From Ruminiclostridium sp. (GTDB lineage Bacteria; Bacillota; Clostridia; Oscillospirales; Ruminococcaceae): a stretch of DNA of 64,000 nt. This document shows positions 7,483 to 16,883 of the stretch, piece by piece (within the stretch, counting starts at the first letter, position 1; every line of letters starts with the position of its first letter). The DNA lies in assembly GCA_017935365.1 (NCBI GenBank), contig JAGBHT010000010.1, positions 29,720 to 93,719 of the forward strand, given 5' to 3'. The position numbers and the translations under genes were made by a program. The notes beneath the pieces are model-generated. The model worked only from the letters and a program-made list of their open reading frames with translations, made no database searches and was not told the origin of the DNA.

Positions 7483-9741
7483 ATGGAAAACACAACCAAT
7501 CTCAGCGTTCGCTTCAAGGAGTACTGGGACGGCTTCAAGCCCGGTGCATGGCAGGAGGGTATCAATACCCGTGACTTTATAATGACAAACTTTACACCGT
7601 ACTCAGGCGGGCCCGAATTTTTATGCGATCCTACCGAGCGTACAAAGGCGCTCAACGCAAAGCTGAACGAGCTTTTCAAAAAAGAGCGTGAAAACGGCGG
7701 TGTACTGGATATAAATACAGAGGTAGTATCATCTCTTTGCAACTACCCTGCGGCATATCTTGACAAGGAAAACGAGCTTATAGTAGGCTATCAGACAGAC
7801 GCTCCGCTTCGCAGAGGCGTAAATCCTTTCGGCGGTATCAGAATGGCAAGAGGTGCGTGCGAGGCTTACGGCTACAAGCTGTCACAGAGCGTTGAAGAAC
7901 ACTTCGAGTACCGTACAACACACAATGACGGCGTGTTCAGAGTATACACAGACGAGATGAAGCTTGCACGTCATATAGGTATTATCACGGGTCTTCCCGA
8001 CGCATACGGCAGAGGCAGAATAATCGGCGACTACCGCAGAGTAGCGCTTTACGGCGTTGACTATCTTATAGAGCAGAAGAAGCTTGATAAGAAAAAGGTC
8101 GGCGAAAATATAATGGACGTTGATACTATCCGCCTTTCGGAGGAGCTTTTCCAGCAGATAAACTTCCTCGGCAAGATGAAAGAAATGGCGGCTATGTACG
8201 GCTATGATATCAGTATGCCGGCTAAGAACACTAGAGAAGCTATACAGTGGACATACTTTGCATATCTTGCATCTATCAAGGAGCAGAACGGTGCGGCTAT
8301 GTCGCTCGGCAGAACATCGACTTTCTTCGATATTTACGTTAACCGTGATATGGAAAGAGGTATACTGACAGAAGAGCAGGCACAGGAGCTTATAGATGAC
8401 TTTGTAATGAAGCTCCGCAGTGCAAGACATCTGCGTACACCCGAATACAATGAGCTTTTCGGCGGCGATCCCATGTGGATAACAGAGAGCGTCGGCGGTG
8501 TTAACAACAGCGGTGTTCCGATGGTTACAAAGGGAAGCTACAGAATGCTCAACACTCTTTATAACCTCGGTTCTTCACCCGAACCCAACCTTACTATCCT
8601 GTGGTCTGAAAGACTGCCCGAACCTTTCAAGAAGTTCTGCGCAAAGCTGTCTATCGATACAGATTCGATACAGTACGAGAATGACGACCTTATGCGTATG
8701 GAATACGGAGATGATTATGCTATTGCCTGCTGTGTATCGGCAATGAAGGTCGGCAAGCAGATGCAGTTCTTCGGCGCAAGATTCAACCTGCCAAAACTGT
8801 TGCTCCTTGCTATTAACGGCGGTTACGACAATGTAACAGGCATGAAGATAGGTCCGCAGATGGAACCTTTACAGGGCGATAAGCTTGACTATTATGAAGT
8901 AAGAGGCAGACTTGACGTTTACCGTGAGTGGCTTTGCAAGCTGTATGTAAATACAATGAACGTTATCCACTATATGCACGATAAGTATGCTTATGAAAAG
9001 ACACAGATGGCTTTGCACGATACTGACGTTGACAGAATGATGGCGTTCGGCATTGCGGGACTTTCTGTAATGGCTGATTCGCTCAGCGCTATCAAGTATG
9101 CAGATGTTAAGCCCATCCGTGACGAAAACGGTTATATAATTGACTTTGATACAAAGGGCGACTTCCCCAAGTTCGGTAATGATGACAACAGAGTTGACAA
9201 GATAGCCCAGAACATTATCCAGAGAGTATCTACCGAGCTTCGTAAGAACCCGACATACAGAAACGCACGTCACACTCTTTCAGCTCTTACAATTACATCA
9301 AACGTTGTATACGGCAAGAAGACAGGTTCTACACCCGACGGCAGAAAGAAGGGCGAGCCTTTCGCTCCCGGTGCAAACCCCATGCACAACCGCGAAACAA
9401 ACGGCGCAATAGCATCTCTGAACTCTGTATCAAAGCTTCAGTACGATTACTGCCGTGACGGCATTTCAAATACGTTCTCTATAGTTCCCGACGCGCTCGG
9501 TAAGACCGATGAGCAGAGAGTAGCAAACCTTGTAACGGTGCTTGACGGTTACTTCTCGAACTACGCACATCACCTCAACGTAAATGTTCTCAACAAGGAA
9601 ACGCTTATCGAAGCTTATGAGAATCCCGAAGCATATCCCAACCTTACTATCCGTGTATCGGGCTATGCGGTAAACTTCCACAAGCTGACAAAGGAACAGC
9701 AGAGAGAGGTTATCAGCAGAACATTCCACACGGTAATGTGA
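7483..9741 (+). CDS. pflB: Pyruvate formate-lyase (formate C-acetyltransferase)
   Basis: A 752-residue glycyl-radical enzyme that splits pyruvate with CoA into acetyl-CoA and formate without oxygen. The active-site cysteine pair is at residues 416-417 ([15 protein letters not shown]), and the radical glycine is Gly727 in [18 protein letters not shown] near the C-terminus; both are as in the E. coli enzyme. I use the ATG at 7483 with AGGAAGGAAAGG upstream; the longer frame from 7450 lacks a site. The activase gene follows after one base. The ZTP riboswitch in the leader ties it to one-carbon supply: formate made here feeds purine synthesis, and ZTP rises when formyl-tetrahydrofolate is short. 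Confidence 0.97.
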   Translation: MENTTNLSVRFKEYWDGFKPGAWQEGINTRDFIMTNFTPYSGGPEFLCDPTERTKALNAKLNELFKKERENGGVLDINTEVVSSLCNYPAAYLDKENELIVGYQTDAPLRRGVNPFGGIRMARGACEAYGYKLSQSVEEHFEYRTTHNDGVFRVYTDEMKLARHIGIITGLPDAYGRGRIIGDYRRVALYGVDYLIEQKKLDKKKVGENIMDVDTIRLSEELFQQINFLGKMKEMAAMYGYDISMPAKNTREAIQWTYFAYLASIKEQNGAAMSLGRTSTFFDIYVNRDMERGILTEEQAQELIDDFVMKLRSARHLRTPEYNELFGGDPMWITESVGGVNNSGVPMVTKGSYRMLNTLYNLGSSPEPNLTILWSERLPEPFKKFCAKLSIDTDSIQYENDDLMRMEYGDDYAIACCVSAMKVGKQMQFFGARFNLPKLLLLAINGGYDNVTGMKIGPQMEPLQGDKLDYYEVRGRLDVYREWLCKLYVNTMNVIHYMHDKYAYEKTQMALHDTDVDRMMAFGIAGLSVMADSLSAIKYADVKPIRDENGYIIDFDTKGDFPKFGNDDNRVDKIAQNIIQRVSTELRKNPTYRNARHTLSALTITSNVVYGKKTGSTPDGRKKGEPFAPGANPMHNRETNGAIASLNSVSKLQYDYCRDGISNTFSIVPDALGKTDEQRVANLVTVLDGYFSNYAHHLNVNVLNKETLIEAYENPEAYPNLTIRVSGYAVNFHKLTKEQQREVISRTFHTVM

Positions 9742-9742
9742 T

Positions 9743-10456
9743 ATGGAGTGCAGATACAGCGCAATACAGACGCTCGGCACGCTTGACGGTCCTGGAGTAC
9801 GTTTCGTACTGTTCTTACAGGGCTGTCCTCTTCACTGCGGATATTGTCATAATCCCGAAACGAGAGATGCAAACGGCGGGGACACAGCTACAGTCCGTGA
9901 TATTATGCAGCGTCTGCTGAGATGCCGCAGTTATTACGGAAAGGATGGCGGTATCACGGTATCCGGCGGTGAGCCGCTCATGCAGGCAAAGTTTGTGACC
10001 GAGCTTTTCTCCGAGTGTAAAAGACAGGGGATAAACACCTGTCTTGATACATCGGGCTGTATTATGAACGATGACGTGACAGAACTTTTAAAAGTCACCG
10101 ACCTTTGTATGCTTGATATCAAGATGACAAACGATGAGGACTACAGAAAGCATATCGGGTGTTCTTTTGACGCTCTGATGAAATTTCTTGATAAACTATC
10201 GGAAATGAATGTCAGAACGTGGATAAGACAGGTGACGGTCTGCGGCGTAAATGACGATGATGTCAATATCGCACGGCTGAACGACATAGCAAATAAGTAT
10301 GATAATGTCACACTGGCAGAGCTTCTGCCGTTCAGAAAGCTGTGCAAGACAAAGTATGACGATATGGGCATTGAGTTCCCGTTCGACTGTTACCCGGAAA
10401 CAGCTCAGGACGTAATAGAAGAGCTTAAACCTAAACTGGAAAAATTTAAATTCTGA
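9743..10456 (+). CDS. pflA: Pyruvate formate-lyase activating enzyme (radical SAM)
   Basis: A 237-residue radical SAM enzyme that uses a [4Fe-4S] cluster and S-adenosylmethionine to place the radical on PflB. The cluster cysteines are C28-x3-C32-x2-C35 in LFLQGCPLHCGYCHNPET, and the SAM-binding glycine motif TVSGGEPLMQ follows near residue 75. The length is typical (about 240). It starts directly after the pflB stop codon, so the two are one transcript under the same riboswitch. A T-rich hairpin ends the operon. Confidence 0.96.
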   Translation: MECRYSAIQTLGTLDGPGVRFVLFLQGCPLHCGYCHNPETRDANGGDTATVRDIMQRLLRCRSYYGKDGGITVSGGEPLMQAKFVTELFSECKRQGINTCLDTSGCIMNDDVTELLKVTDLCMLDIKMTNDEDYRKHIGCSFDALMKFLDKLSEMNVRTWIRQVTVCGVNDDDVNIARLNDIANKYDNVTLAELLPFRKLCKTKYDDMGIEFPFDCYPETAQDVIEELKPKLEKFKF

Positions 10457-10496
10457 AAAATACCCATTTTCCGCTGAAAGGAAGATGGGTATTTTT
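10456..10496 (+). terminator. Terminator of the pfl operon
   Basis: A 12-bp stem, AAAAATACCCAT (10456-10467) with ATGGGTATTTTT (10485-10496), 17-base loop; the T run is in the right arm. Confidence 0.8.
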
Positions 10497-10536
10497 GAAA
10501 AAACGTTACAAAAACGTTACAAGGCGCCAATTTATA

Positions 10537-10565
10537 TTGACTTTTTTAGAACAATATAGTAAAAT
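10537..10565 (+). promoter_or_regulatory. Promoter of the polysaccharide operon
   Basis: TTGACT (10537-10542), 17 bases, TAAAAT (10560-10565). Two copies of AAACGTTACAA lie just upstream (10501-10522). Confidence 0.65.
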
Positions 10566-10620
10566 TAAATTAGTATGTATAATTGATTGGAGTATACGAT
10601 TTGCAAAGGGGGCTGTGTAT

Positions 10621-11802
10621 ATGAGTAAAACCGTGCTGTTTGTTGCATCGGTGACTAAAAAACATATTCTTCAGTTTCATTTGCCGTATATGAAATGGTT
10701 CAAAGACCACGGATATAAAGTCCATGTCTGTGCGGGCGATGACTTTGAACCGGATGAACCTAAAAATGTTCCCTATTGTGATAAATATTACATAGTGCCT
10801 TTTTATCGTTCTCCTTTTGCAACGCAGAACTATCGCTCTTATAAAGAGCTTCGCAAGCTGATAGAAGAAAACGAGTATGAGCTTGTGCTTTGTCATACTC
10901 CTGTTGCGGCGGCGATTGCACGCTATGCTTTCAGAACGGCAAGAAAAAGGCAGGGTACAACGGTACTCTATACGGCACATGGGTTCCATTTCTATAAAGG
11001 CGCTCCCAAGATAAGCAGGCTTTACTATGCCGCAGAAAAGGCGCTTATAAGGTATACAGACGGAATAATTACAATAAACGAAGAAGATTATCTGGCGGCA
11101 AAGAAAATGTGCCGCGGTAAGAAATGCAGGACATTCAAAATACCCGGTATCGGCATTGATATGAAACGGGTCAGAGATACGATAAGAACAAGAGAAGATA
11201 TAAGGGAAGAGTTCAGAATACCGCATGACGCTTTTCTCGTAATGTCAAATTCGGAAATAAACGAAAATAAGAATGTCGAGTGCTCTATAACCGCAGTCGC
11301 CGCAAATAAAGGCGTATATATGCTGATATGCGGCACAGGTAAAAATGCGGACAGGTGCAGGACACTTGTAAAAGAACTCGGCTGTGAGGACAGGATAATA
11401 TTTGCGGGATACAGATATGACGCCAAGGAACTCCTACACGGAGCTGACGCATTCATATTCCCGAGCCGCCGTGAAGGTCTTGGACTTGCTGCAATTGAGG
11501 CTATGGCGGCGGGTCTGCCGCTGATCGTTTCAGATAACAGAGGGACGAGGGAATATGCCGTAAACGGTGAAAATGCTCTTGTATGCGAGTATAACAATAT
11601 TTCACAGTTTGTAAACGCAGTACAGCTTTTAAGCTCAGATACGGAACTTTGCAGAAAACTCGGTGAAAACGGATACCGCACGGCGGAAAAATACAGTCTT
11701 CAGAATGCTTTGAACTGTATGGCAGATATATACCGCAGTTATATTGATATTCCTGCGGACATTAAAACGGAAGTGTTATCAGGTGAAGATAAAAAAGTAT
11801 AA
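10621..11802 (+). CDS. Glycosyltransferase family 4 (EpsD-like)
   Basis: A 393-residue GT-B fold enzyme that adds a sugar from a nucleotide sugar to a growing glycan at the membrane. The N-terminal half starts VLFVASVTKKHILQFHLPYM, and the acceptor-side motif TAHGFHFYKGAP is typical of EPS enzymes of this family. The C-terminal half has the donor motif FPSRREGLGLAAIEAMAAG with the E-x7-E pair. I chose the ATG at 10621, which has AAAGGGGG about 8 bases upstream; the open frame goes back to 10495 but that part holds the promoter. It is the first gene of a five-gene polysaccharide group. Sugar and linkage are unknown. Confidence 0.9.
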   Translation: MSKTVLFVASVTKKHILQFHLPYMKWFKDHGYKVHVCAGDDFEPDEPKNVPYCDKYYIVPFYRSPFATQNYRSYKELRKLIEENEYELVLCHTPVAAAIARYAFRTARKRQGTTVLYTAHGFHFYKGAPKISRLYYAAEKALIRYTDGIITINEEDYLAAKKMCRGKKCRTFKIPGIGIDMKRVRDTIRTREDIREEFRIPHDAFLVMSNSEINENKNVECSITAVAANKGVYMLICGTGKNADRCRTLVKELGCEDRIIFAGYRYDAKELLHGADAFIFPSRREGLGLAAIEAMAAGLPLIVSDNRGTREYAVNGENALVCEYNNISQFVNAVQLLSSDTELCRKLGENGYRTAEKYSLQNALNCMADIYRSYIDIPADIKTEVLSGEDKKV

Positions 11803-13117
11803 AAAGATACTCGGAGATTATCCCGGGTTGCTTGCGGCGGCGGATGAAACCGCAATGAAAAGTAAAGGAAAATTAGCACAGGTAACGGCATACGTCACAG
11901 CACCTGTGCTGTTTTGCTATGTCAGCTATGTTATAGAAAGCGCTGTGAAACAAGGAATACAGCGTATATATTTCCTTGCCCGTGACGGATATATACTGAA
12001 AAGTATCGCAGATGTGATAATAAAAAAACGAGCGCTCGGCATTGATACGCGCTATCTTTACGTTTCACGCTATGCACTGAGAAATGCGTTTTATTTTAAA
12101 TGCGATACGGTGCAGGACTTTGAAAATGCGGGATTTTTCGGTCACTGTGCTGTACAGAGCGCAGAAAATACACTTAAAAGAGCGGGATTTGAAGAATGTC
12201 AACGTGTGGAGGTTTACGAAAAAATCGGCTTTACCGATGATGAAAAAAAGATATTGAACGACGCTGAATATAACAATTTCTGCACTCTTGTGAAAAATGA
12301 CAAAGAATTATTTTCAGATATTAAAAATCGCTCCGAGAGCAATTATAAAAATATAATTGAATATTTCAGACGGAACGGTCTGTTTGATGATAAAAAAATT
12401 GCGCTTGTTGACAGCGGGTGGCTGGGTTCTGTGCAGAAAACACTGATGGAGCTTATCAGGGACAAAACCGACACGGACAGGATAACCGGATATTATTTCG
12501 GATTATACAGAGAAAAAAACGATAAATACAATTCGTTTTTGTTTGATATTTCAGACGCTCATAAATATGTGCCGACATTCTGCAATAATCTTTTTGAATG
12601 TTTCTGCTCTGCGCCTCACGGAATGACGACAGGTTATACGGTCACAGATAACGGCGTACAGCCGATAACGGCAGAAGCAAACAGCTTCATAATTGAAGCC
12701 GCATCGGTTCAGACAGAAGTAGCCGTAAATTTTGCGGGATATGCCTGTGAAAGCACGGCGGATATATCTGTCAAAGAGCTTAAAAAGCTTTCGGCAAGAC
12801 TTCTGAAAGCACTTATGTATAAGCCTGACAGGGAAGAAGCCGAAATATTCGGCGTGTTTCCGTTCTGTGACGACGCTACCGAAATATCGGTACAGCCGAT
12901 AGCGTGCGACAGCGGAAAAAGCATAGGTAATGTTCTTTTTCTGAATAGAATATCAAGAAAAAGAAAAGGTCAGAGTATATATCCCGACAAGGGAATGTTC
13001 TGGCTTTACGGAAGCATAATTCTGAGCGGATGTAAGCTTGTGTGGGTTTACAGGTACAGCGTGAGATTATGGGAAAAGCTGAGGTTGCTCAGAGAAAAGA
13101 GGAAACTATGCCGTTGA
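11783..13117 (+). CDS. COG5610-like protein of surface polysaccharide loci
   Basis: About 444 residues. Recognisable blocks are RIYFLARDGYILKSIADV near residue 58, TRYLYVSRYALRNAF near residue 80, and IALVDSGWLGSVQKTLMEL near residue 210. These resemble the COG5610 family (predicted HAD-superfamily hydrolase) found in glycan loci, but the N-terminal HAD nucleophile motif DxDxT is not visible, so this copy may keep only the C-terminal part of that family. The start is uncertain: GTG 11783 overlaps the GT4 gene by 20 bases with a weak GGAAG upstream, while the frame is open back to a TTG at 11744. Its place between two glycosyltransferase genes suggests a role in the same glycan. Function unproven. 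Confidence 0.68.
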   Translation: MKIKKYKKILGDYPGLLAAADETAMKSKGKLAQVTAYVTAPVLFCYVSYVIESAVKQGIQRIYFLARDGYILKSIADVIIKKRALGIDTRYLYVSRYALRNAFYFKCDTVQDFENAGFFGHCAVQSAENTLKRAGFEECQRVEVYEKIGFTDDEKKILNDAEYNNFCTLVKNDKELFSDIKNRSESNYKNIIEYFRRNGLFDDKKIALVDSGWLGSVQKTLMELIRDKTDTDRITGYYFGLYREKNDKYNSFLFDISDAHKYVPTFCNNLFECFCSAPHGMTTGYTVTDNGVQPITAEANSFIIEAASVQTEVAVNFAGYACESTADISVKELKKLSARLLKALMYKPDREEAEIFGVFPFCDDATEISVQPIACDSGKSIGNVLFLNRISRKRKGQSIYPDKGMFWLYGSIILSGCKLVWVYRYSVRLWEKLRLLREKRKLCR

Positions 13118-13899
13118 TTTCCGTGATAATGGGTGTGTATAACAGCGATCCCGAAAAACTTAAAGCCGCTGTGGAATCTGTTCTTACTCAATCCGTAAGC
13201 GATATTGAGCTTATAATATGCAACGACGGCTCGGATAACGGCATTGATAAGGTGCTGGATAGCATTTCCGACAGCAGGTTGAAAATTATAACGTTCACAG
13301 AAAACCGTGGACTGGCAACAGCGCTCAACGCCTGCATAGAAGCTGCGACAGGCAAGTATATAGCAAGGCAGGACGATGATGATATAAGCCTTGACGGACG
13401 TTTTGAAAAAGAAACTGATTACCTTGAAAAAAATCCGGAAATAGCCTTTGTAGGTACTGCGTGTGAACTTTACTCCGAAACAGACGGCGTTTACGGTGAA
13501 TGGATAATGCCGGAAAGCATAGATAAAAACAGCTTTCTTTTCAATTCTCCGTTTATACACGGAAGTGTAATGTTCAGAAGTACGGTACTAGAGCACCATA
13601 AATACAGAAAACTCGGCAAAAATCACAAATATGAGGATTATGACCTTTTTATGCGCCTGTGCTCTTACGGTTACAAAGCGGCTAATCTGAGCGAAAAGCT
13701 GTATCGCTTTCATTACGACAAAGCCACAAGAGGGGTATCCGGCTCAATGCGGTATGATGAATACAGAGTGCGCATGGACGGCTTTAAAAAACTCGGTCTT
13801 ATGCCTAAAGGTTTCTTTTATGCAATAAAACCTTTGATACTTGGTATTATCCCCAATAAAGCTATAATCAAAATCAAAGAAAAAACCAAGAAGATCTGA
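13108..13899 (+). CDS. Glycosyltransferase family 2
   Basis: A 263-residue GT-A enzyme. The start PLISVIMGVYNSDPEKLKAAVESVLTQS is the standard nucleotide-binding opening of GT2, followed by LIICNDGSDN (first acidic block) and the metal-binding cluster RQDDDDISLDGRFE near residue 90. A later EDYDLFMRL holds the probable catalytic acid. The ATG at 13108 has AGAGGAAA upstream and overlaps the previous gene by 10 bases, so the genes are translationally linked. It most likely adds one sugar to the exported glycan. Its basic C-terminal tail may touch the membrane. Confidence 0.92.
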   Translation: MPLISVIMGVYNSDPEKLKAAVESVLTQSVSDIELIICNDGSDNGIDKVLDSISDSRLKIITFTENRGLATALNACIEAATGKYIARQDDDDISLDGRFEKETDYLEKNPEIAFVGTACELYSETDGVYGEWIMPESIDKNSFLFNSPFIHGSVMFRSTVLEHHKYRKLGKNHKYEDYDLFMRLCSYGYKAANLSEKLYRFHYDKATRGVSGSMRYDEYRVRMDGFKKLGLMPKGFFYAIKPLILGIIPNKAIIKIKEKTKKI

Positions 13900-14079
13900 A
13901 ATATGTAAATGATTGTAAAAATCTGACGCATTTTGCCCAACCGACTTTACTGCTCTATTTTTTCTTTGTGGCAATTGCATATTGTAATGTGTTTTGAAAT
14001 GTGGTAAAATAAATTGATATTTTGAAATTATCAATAACTTTGTTAATCTGATAAATTGTTTAGGGAGTTGAAATTAAAT

Positions 14080-15453
14080 TTGAGCGATAAATTTGATATT
14101 GATGATATACTTGCTGAATTTGACGATAATAAGAAAAACGTCAATAATGATAAAACCGGGAAAGAAACAATTTCCGCGTCTGAAATTTCAGGTAAAAATC
14201 CCGGTGCAACAATGATCCTCCGTTCGATAGACGAGAAGAAAAAGGCTAAAGCGGCTGATCAGGCAAATCAGAAAAAGACTGATACAAAGGAAATTCCTCA
14301 GCAAAGCGTAAAGCATATGAAAGCGGATATCGGTGATAAATACAAGCCGCATAATACAGAAAAGAAGCCGGAAAGCAAAACATCGGCGAAAAGCGGACAA
14401 ACCGATAAGAGTGAAACTGTTTATAAACGCTTGTCGGATTTTGAGGAAGAAAAAAAGGCTCAGCCCAAGGCAAAGCCGGTTGCTGCACATTCTTCGGTAA
14501 ATCATACTGCCGATAATCATTCAAAAACCGTGCCGAACAAAAATACCTCCAAGCCCTCAGTAACAAAAGCTGATTCCAAGCCTGATAAAATAACGGCACA
14601 TACAGGCGGAAACAAAAAAGCGAAAAACAATAACCGTGGAAAAGATAAAATCAACGTTTCAATCAACACTTCAGCCAATATGTCTTTTATCGACAAGATA
14701 AAACAGTACAGATTCCTTTTTGAGGAGCTTACCAAAAGAGATTTCAAGAAGAAATACAAGAGGACATTGCTCGGTGTGCTCTGGAGCGTAATTTCTCCGT
14801 TTGTGACGTTTCTGGTTCAGTATTTTGTATTCGGATATATTTTCCGCAGACACGACACACAGTTTGTAATATATCTTCTAAGCGGTACGCTTATGTTCAA
14901 CTTTTTCACCAATGCGACGACTGCAGGTATGTTTTCGATGTACTCAAACGGCGGTATATTGTCGAAAGTGAATGTTCCGAAATCGTTGTTTGTCCTGTCG
15001 TCAAACTCTGCGGCAATATTCAACTTTCTGCTGACGCTTGTTATATATTTCGGGTTTATGGTGTTCTGCCATGTAAGCTTTGGTGTTCATCTTCTGATGA
15101 TGATATTCCCGATACTGTGTCTGATTATTTTCAATATCGGAATGAGCTATATTCTGTCTTCTCTGTTCGTATTCTTCAGGGATATGCAGTATCTGTATCA
15201 GATTTTTACCATGCTTCTGATGTATATGTCTGCTATTTTCTACGAAATTGACCGTTTCCCTGAAAATCTGCGTTTTGTATTCGATATCAACCCGATTTAT
15301 CATTTTGTAACATATATAAGACAGTTGGTTATCTATGCTACGGTACCCGATCTTACCAGTCACATAATATGCCTTGCCTTTGCATTCGGTATGCTTGCGA
15401 TCGGTTATTTCGTACACAGAAAGACAGAGCAGAAATTTGTTTATTACTATTGA
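14080..15453 (+). CDS. Wzm/TagG-type polysaccharide ABC transporter permease with a long disordered N-terminus
   Basis: A 457-residue protein in two unlike parts. Residues 1 to about 205 are low complexity, rich in K, S, T, A, D and P (for example FEEEKKAQPKAKPVAA), with no predicted fold. Residues 205-457 are an ABC-2 permease: amphipathic FLFEELTKRDFKKKYKRTLLG, then six hydrophobic segments, ending in YIRQLVIYATVPD and FVHRKTEQKFVYYY, as in Wzm, TagG and RfbA. It carries undecaprenyl-linked polysaccharide or teichoic acid across the membrane with the ATPase encoded next. The start is TTG at 14080; AGGGAG at 14062-14067 is 12 bases away, slightly far. The extension is unusual because this family is normally about 260-280 residues. 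Confidence 0.88.
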   Translation: MSDKFDIDDILAEFDDNKKNVNNDKTGKETISASEISGKNPGATMILRSIDEKKKAKAADQANQKKTDTKEIPQQSVKHMKADIGDKYKPHNTEKKPESKTSAKSGQTDKSETVYKRLSDFEEEKKAQPKAKPVAAHSSVNHTADNHSKTVPNKNTSKPSVTKADSKPDKITAHTGGNKKAKNNNRGKDKINVSINTSANMSFIDKIKQYRFLFEELTKRDFKKKYKRTLLGVLWSVISPFVTFLVQYFVFGYIFRRHDTQFVIYLLSGTLMFNFFTNATTAGMFSMYSNGGILSKVNVPKSLFVLSSNSAAIFNFLLTLVIYFGFMVFCHVSFGVHLLMMIFPILCLIIFNIGMSYILSSLFVFFRDMQYLYQIFTMLLMYMSAIFYEIDRFPENLRFVFDINPIYHFVTYIRQLVIYATVPDLTSHIICLAFAFGMLAIGYFVHRKTEQKFVYYY

Positions 15454-15467
15454 TACGAGGGTTACAG

Positions 15468-16223
15468 ATGGTTATTGATGTTAAAAATGTAACGGTGCAA
15501 TATACGGTGAGCAACTTCAGGGAGATAGGTCTCAAGGAGTATCTTATCAAAAAATTAAAGAGAGAGATAAAGACCGAACATTTCATTGCGGTGGATAATG
15601 TGTCGTTCAGCCTGGAAGAAGGCGATTTTCTCGGAATAATCGGAACTAACGGTGCCGGCAAATCTACACTTCTGAAAGTAATATCAGGTATAATGGCGCC
15701 TGTCAAGGGAAGCGTGACAGTCAACGGCAAGATCGCGGCACTGCTTGAGCTCGGATCGGGATTTGACGGCGACCTTACGCTCAAGGAAAATATATATCTC
15801 AGAGGCGCTATGCTCGGCTTTACAAAAGAATTTGTAACAGAGAAATATAAAGCCATACTTGAATATGCAGAGCTGACAGAGTTTGAAAACAGGGCGTTCA
15901 AGCAGCTGTCCTCGGGTATGAAGTCAAGACTTGCTTTTGCTATATCCTGCCTTATGGAGCCTGAGATACTTATACTTGATGAGGTGCTTTCAGTCGGCGA
16001 CGCGGCATTCAGGGCAAAGAGTGAGGCAACTATGATGAATATAATCAAGAACGGTTGTTGTACGCTTTTTGTTTCACACTCGCTTCCGCAGGTAAGAAGG
16101 CTGTGCAACAAGGTACTGTGGCTTGACAAAGGCAAGCAGATAGCGTTCGGTGATGTGAATACGGTCTGTGATAAGTACGAAAGATACATTCAGACAGTTA
16201 CAAATATGCAGAAGATACAGTAA
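15468..16223 (+). CDS. Wzt/TagH-type polysaccharide ABC transporter ATP-binding protein
   Basis: A 251-residue ATPase that powers glycan export through the preceding permease. Walker A is GTNGAGKSTL near residue 59, the signature is LSSGMKSRLAFA near residue 148, and Walker B with the catalytic glutamate is EILILDEVLSVGDAAF, followed by the switch histidine in LFVSHS. The SGMKSR signature and VGDAAF are typical of the Wzt/TagH/RfbB group. It lacks the C-terminal carbohydrate-binding domain seen in some Wzt proteins, so substrate choice may rest elsewhere. The ATG at 15468 has CGAGGG upstream; only 14 bases separate it from the permease gene. Confidence 0.94.
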   Translation: MVIDVKNVTVQYTVSNFREIGLKEYLIKKLKREIKTEHFIAVDNVSFSLEEGDFLGIIGTNGAGKSTLLKVISGIMAPVKGSVTVNGKIAALLELGSGFDGDLTLKENIYLRGAMLGFTKEFVTEKYKAILEYAELTEFENRAFKQLSSGMKSRLAFAISCLMEPEILILDEVLSVGDAAFRAKSEATMMNIIKNGCCTLFVSHSLPQVRRLCNKVLWLDKGKQIAFGDVNTVCDKYERYIQTVTNMQKIQ

Positions 16224-16238
16224 TTGCTGAGAGGTAAT

Positions 16239-16817
16239 ATGGCGATATATCTCATAGATTTTGAAAATGTGCATTCGGACGGGCTGAAAGGGATCGAAAA
16301 ACTTGAACGCAGTGACGAGTGCTACATTTTTTACAGCGAGCACGCAGGTGTGCTTACTTTCAATATGCACAAGAAGATCACGGAGAGCCGCGCAAAGATG
16401 TACTATGTTGAAGCGCAGGTCGGTATGAAGAACGCACTTGATTTTCAGCTTGTATCATATCTCGGATATATGCTGAGAGAAAAGCCCGAGGCAACATACT
16501 GCCTTATTTCAAACGATAAGGCTTTTGAGCTGGTGTCGAAGTTCTGGCAGGACAAGGGCGTGAATGTTACGTCTGCGGTGTCGCTTGACAAGGCGGCAAA
16601 TGCGGCGCATTACAGCAAAATCAGCGCAGAGCTTGAAAAACTGCTTGCCGACCGTAGCGAACGGGAGTTTGTCGAAAAGTGTATTAACGAGCTCTCTACA
16701 AAGTCCGGTATCAACAACCGTATAGTCAAGAAATACGGAACTACACGAGCAGGAGAAATATATAAGCTGATAAAGCCGCTGTTGTCCGATAAAAAGGGCG
16801 ATATGCGGCAGGGATAA
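16239..16817 (+). CDS. PIN/NYN-like domain protein
   Basis: A 192-residue protein whose first 130 residues look like a PIN-like nuclease domain: IYLIDFENVHSDG at the N-terminus (first acidic residue, with a second in EN), NALDFQLVSYLGYMLRE in the middle, and YCLISNDKAFELVSKFW (third and fourth acidic positions). These acids would bind metal for RNA cleavage. The last 60 residues are helical and basic, perhaps a second binding domain. It lies 15 bases after the export ATPase and ends the operon at a strong hairpin, yet it has no evident link with glycan export. Target unknown; nuclease activity is inferred from the motif order only. Confidence 0.75.
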   Translation: MAIYLIDFENVHSDGLKGIEKLERSDECYIFYSEHAGVLTFNMHKKITESRAKMYYVEAQVGMKNALDFQLVSYLGYMLREKPEATYCLISNDKAFELVSKFWQDKGVNVTSAVSLDKAANAAHYSKISAELEKLLADRSEREFVEKCINELSTKSGINNRIVKKYGTTRAGEIYKLIKPLLSDKKGDMRQG

Positions 16818-16827
16818 TACGGAATAT

Positions 16828-16866
16828 AAAACGGCGTTCATTGCGGTTTGCAATGAACGCCGTTTT
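16828..16866. terminator. Bidirectional terminator
   Basis: A perfect 17-bp stem (16828-16844 with 16850-16866) around a 5-base loop, with A run left and T run right; it closes the polysaccharide operon and the convergent VanY gene. Confidence 0.88.
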
Positions 16867-16883
16867 GCTTATACAAATGTTTA

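Noticed and set aside
15353..16189. 278-residue minus-strand frame
   Set aside because: Antisense shadow of the export ATPase gene, which has all ABC motifs.
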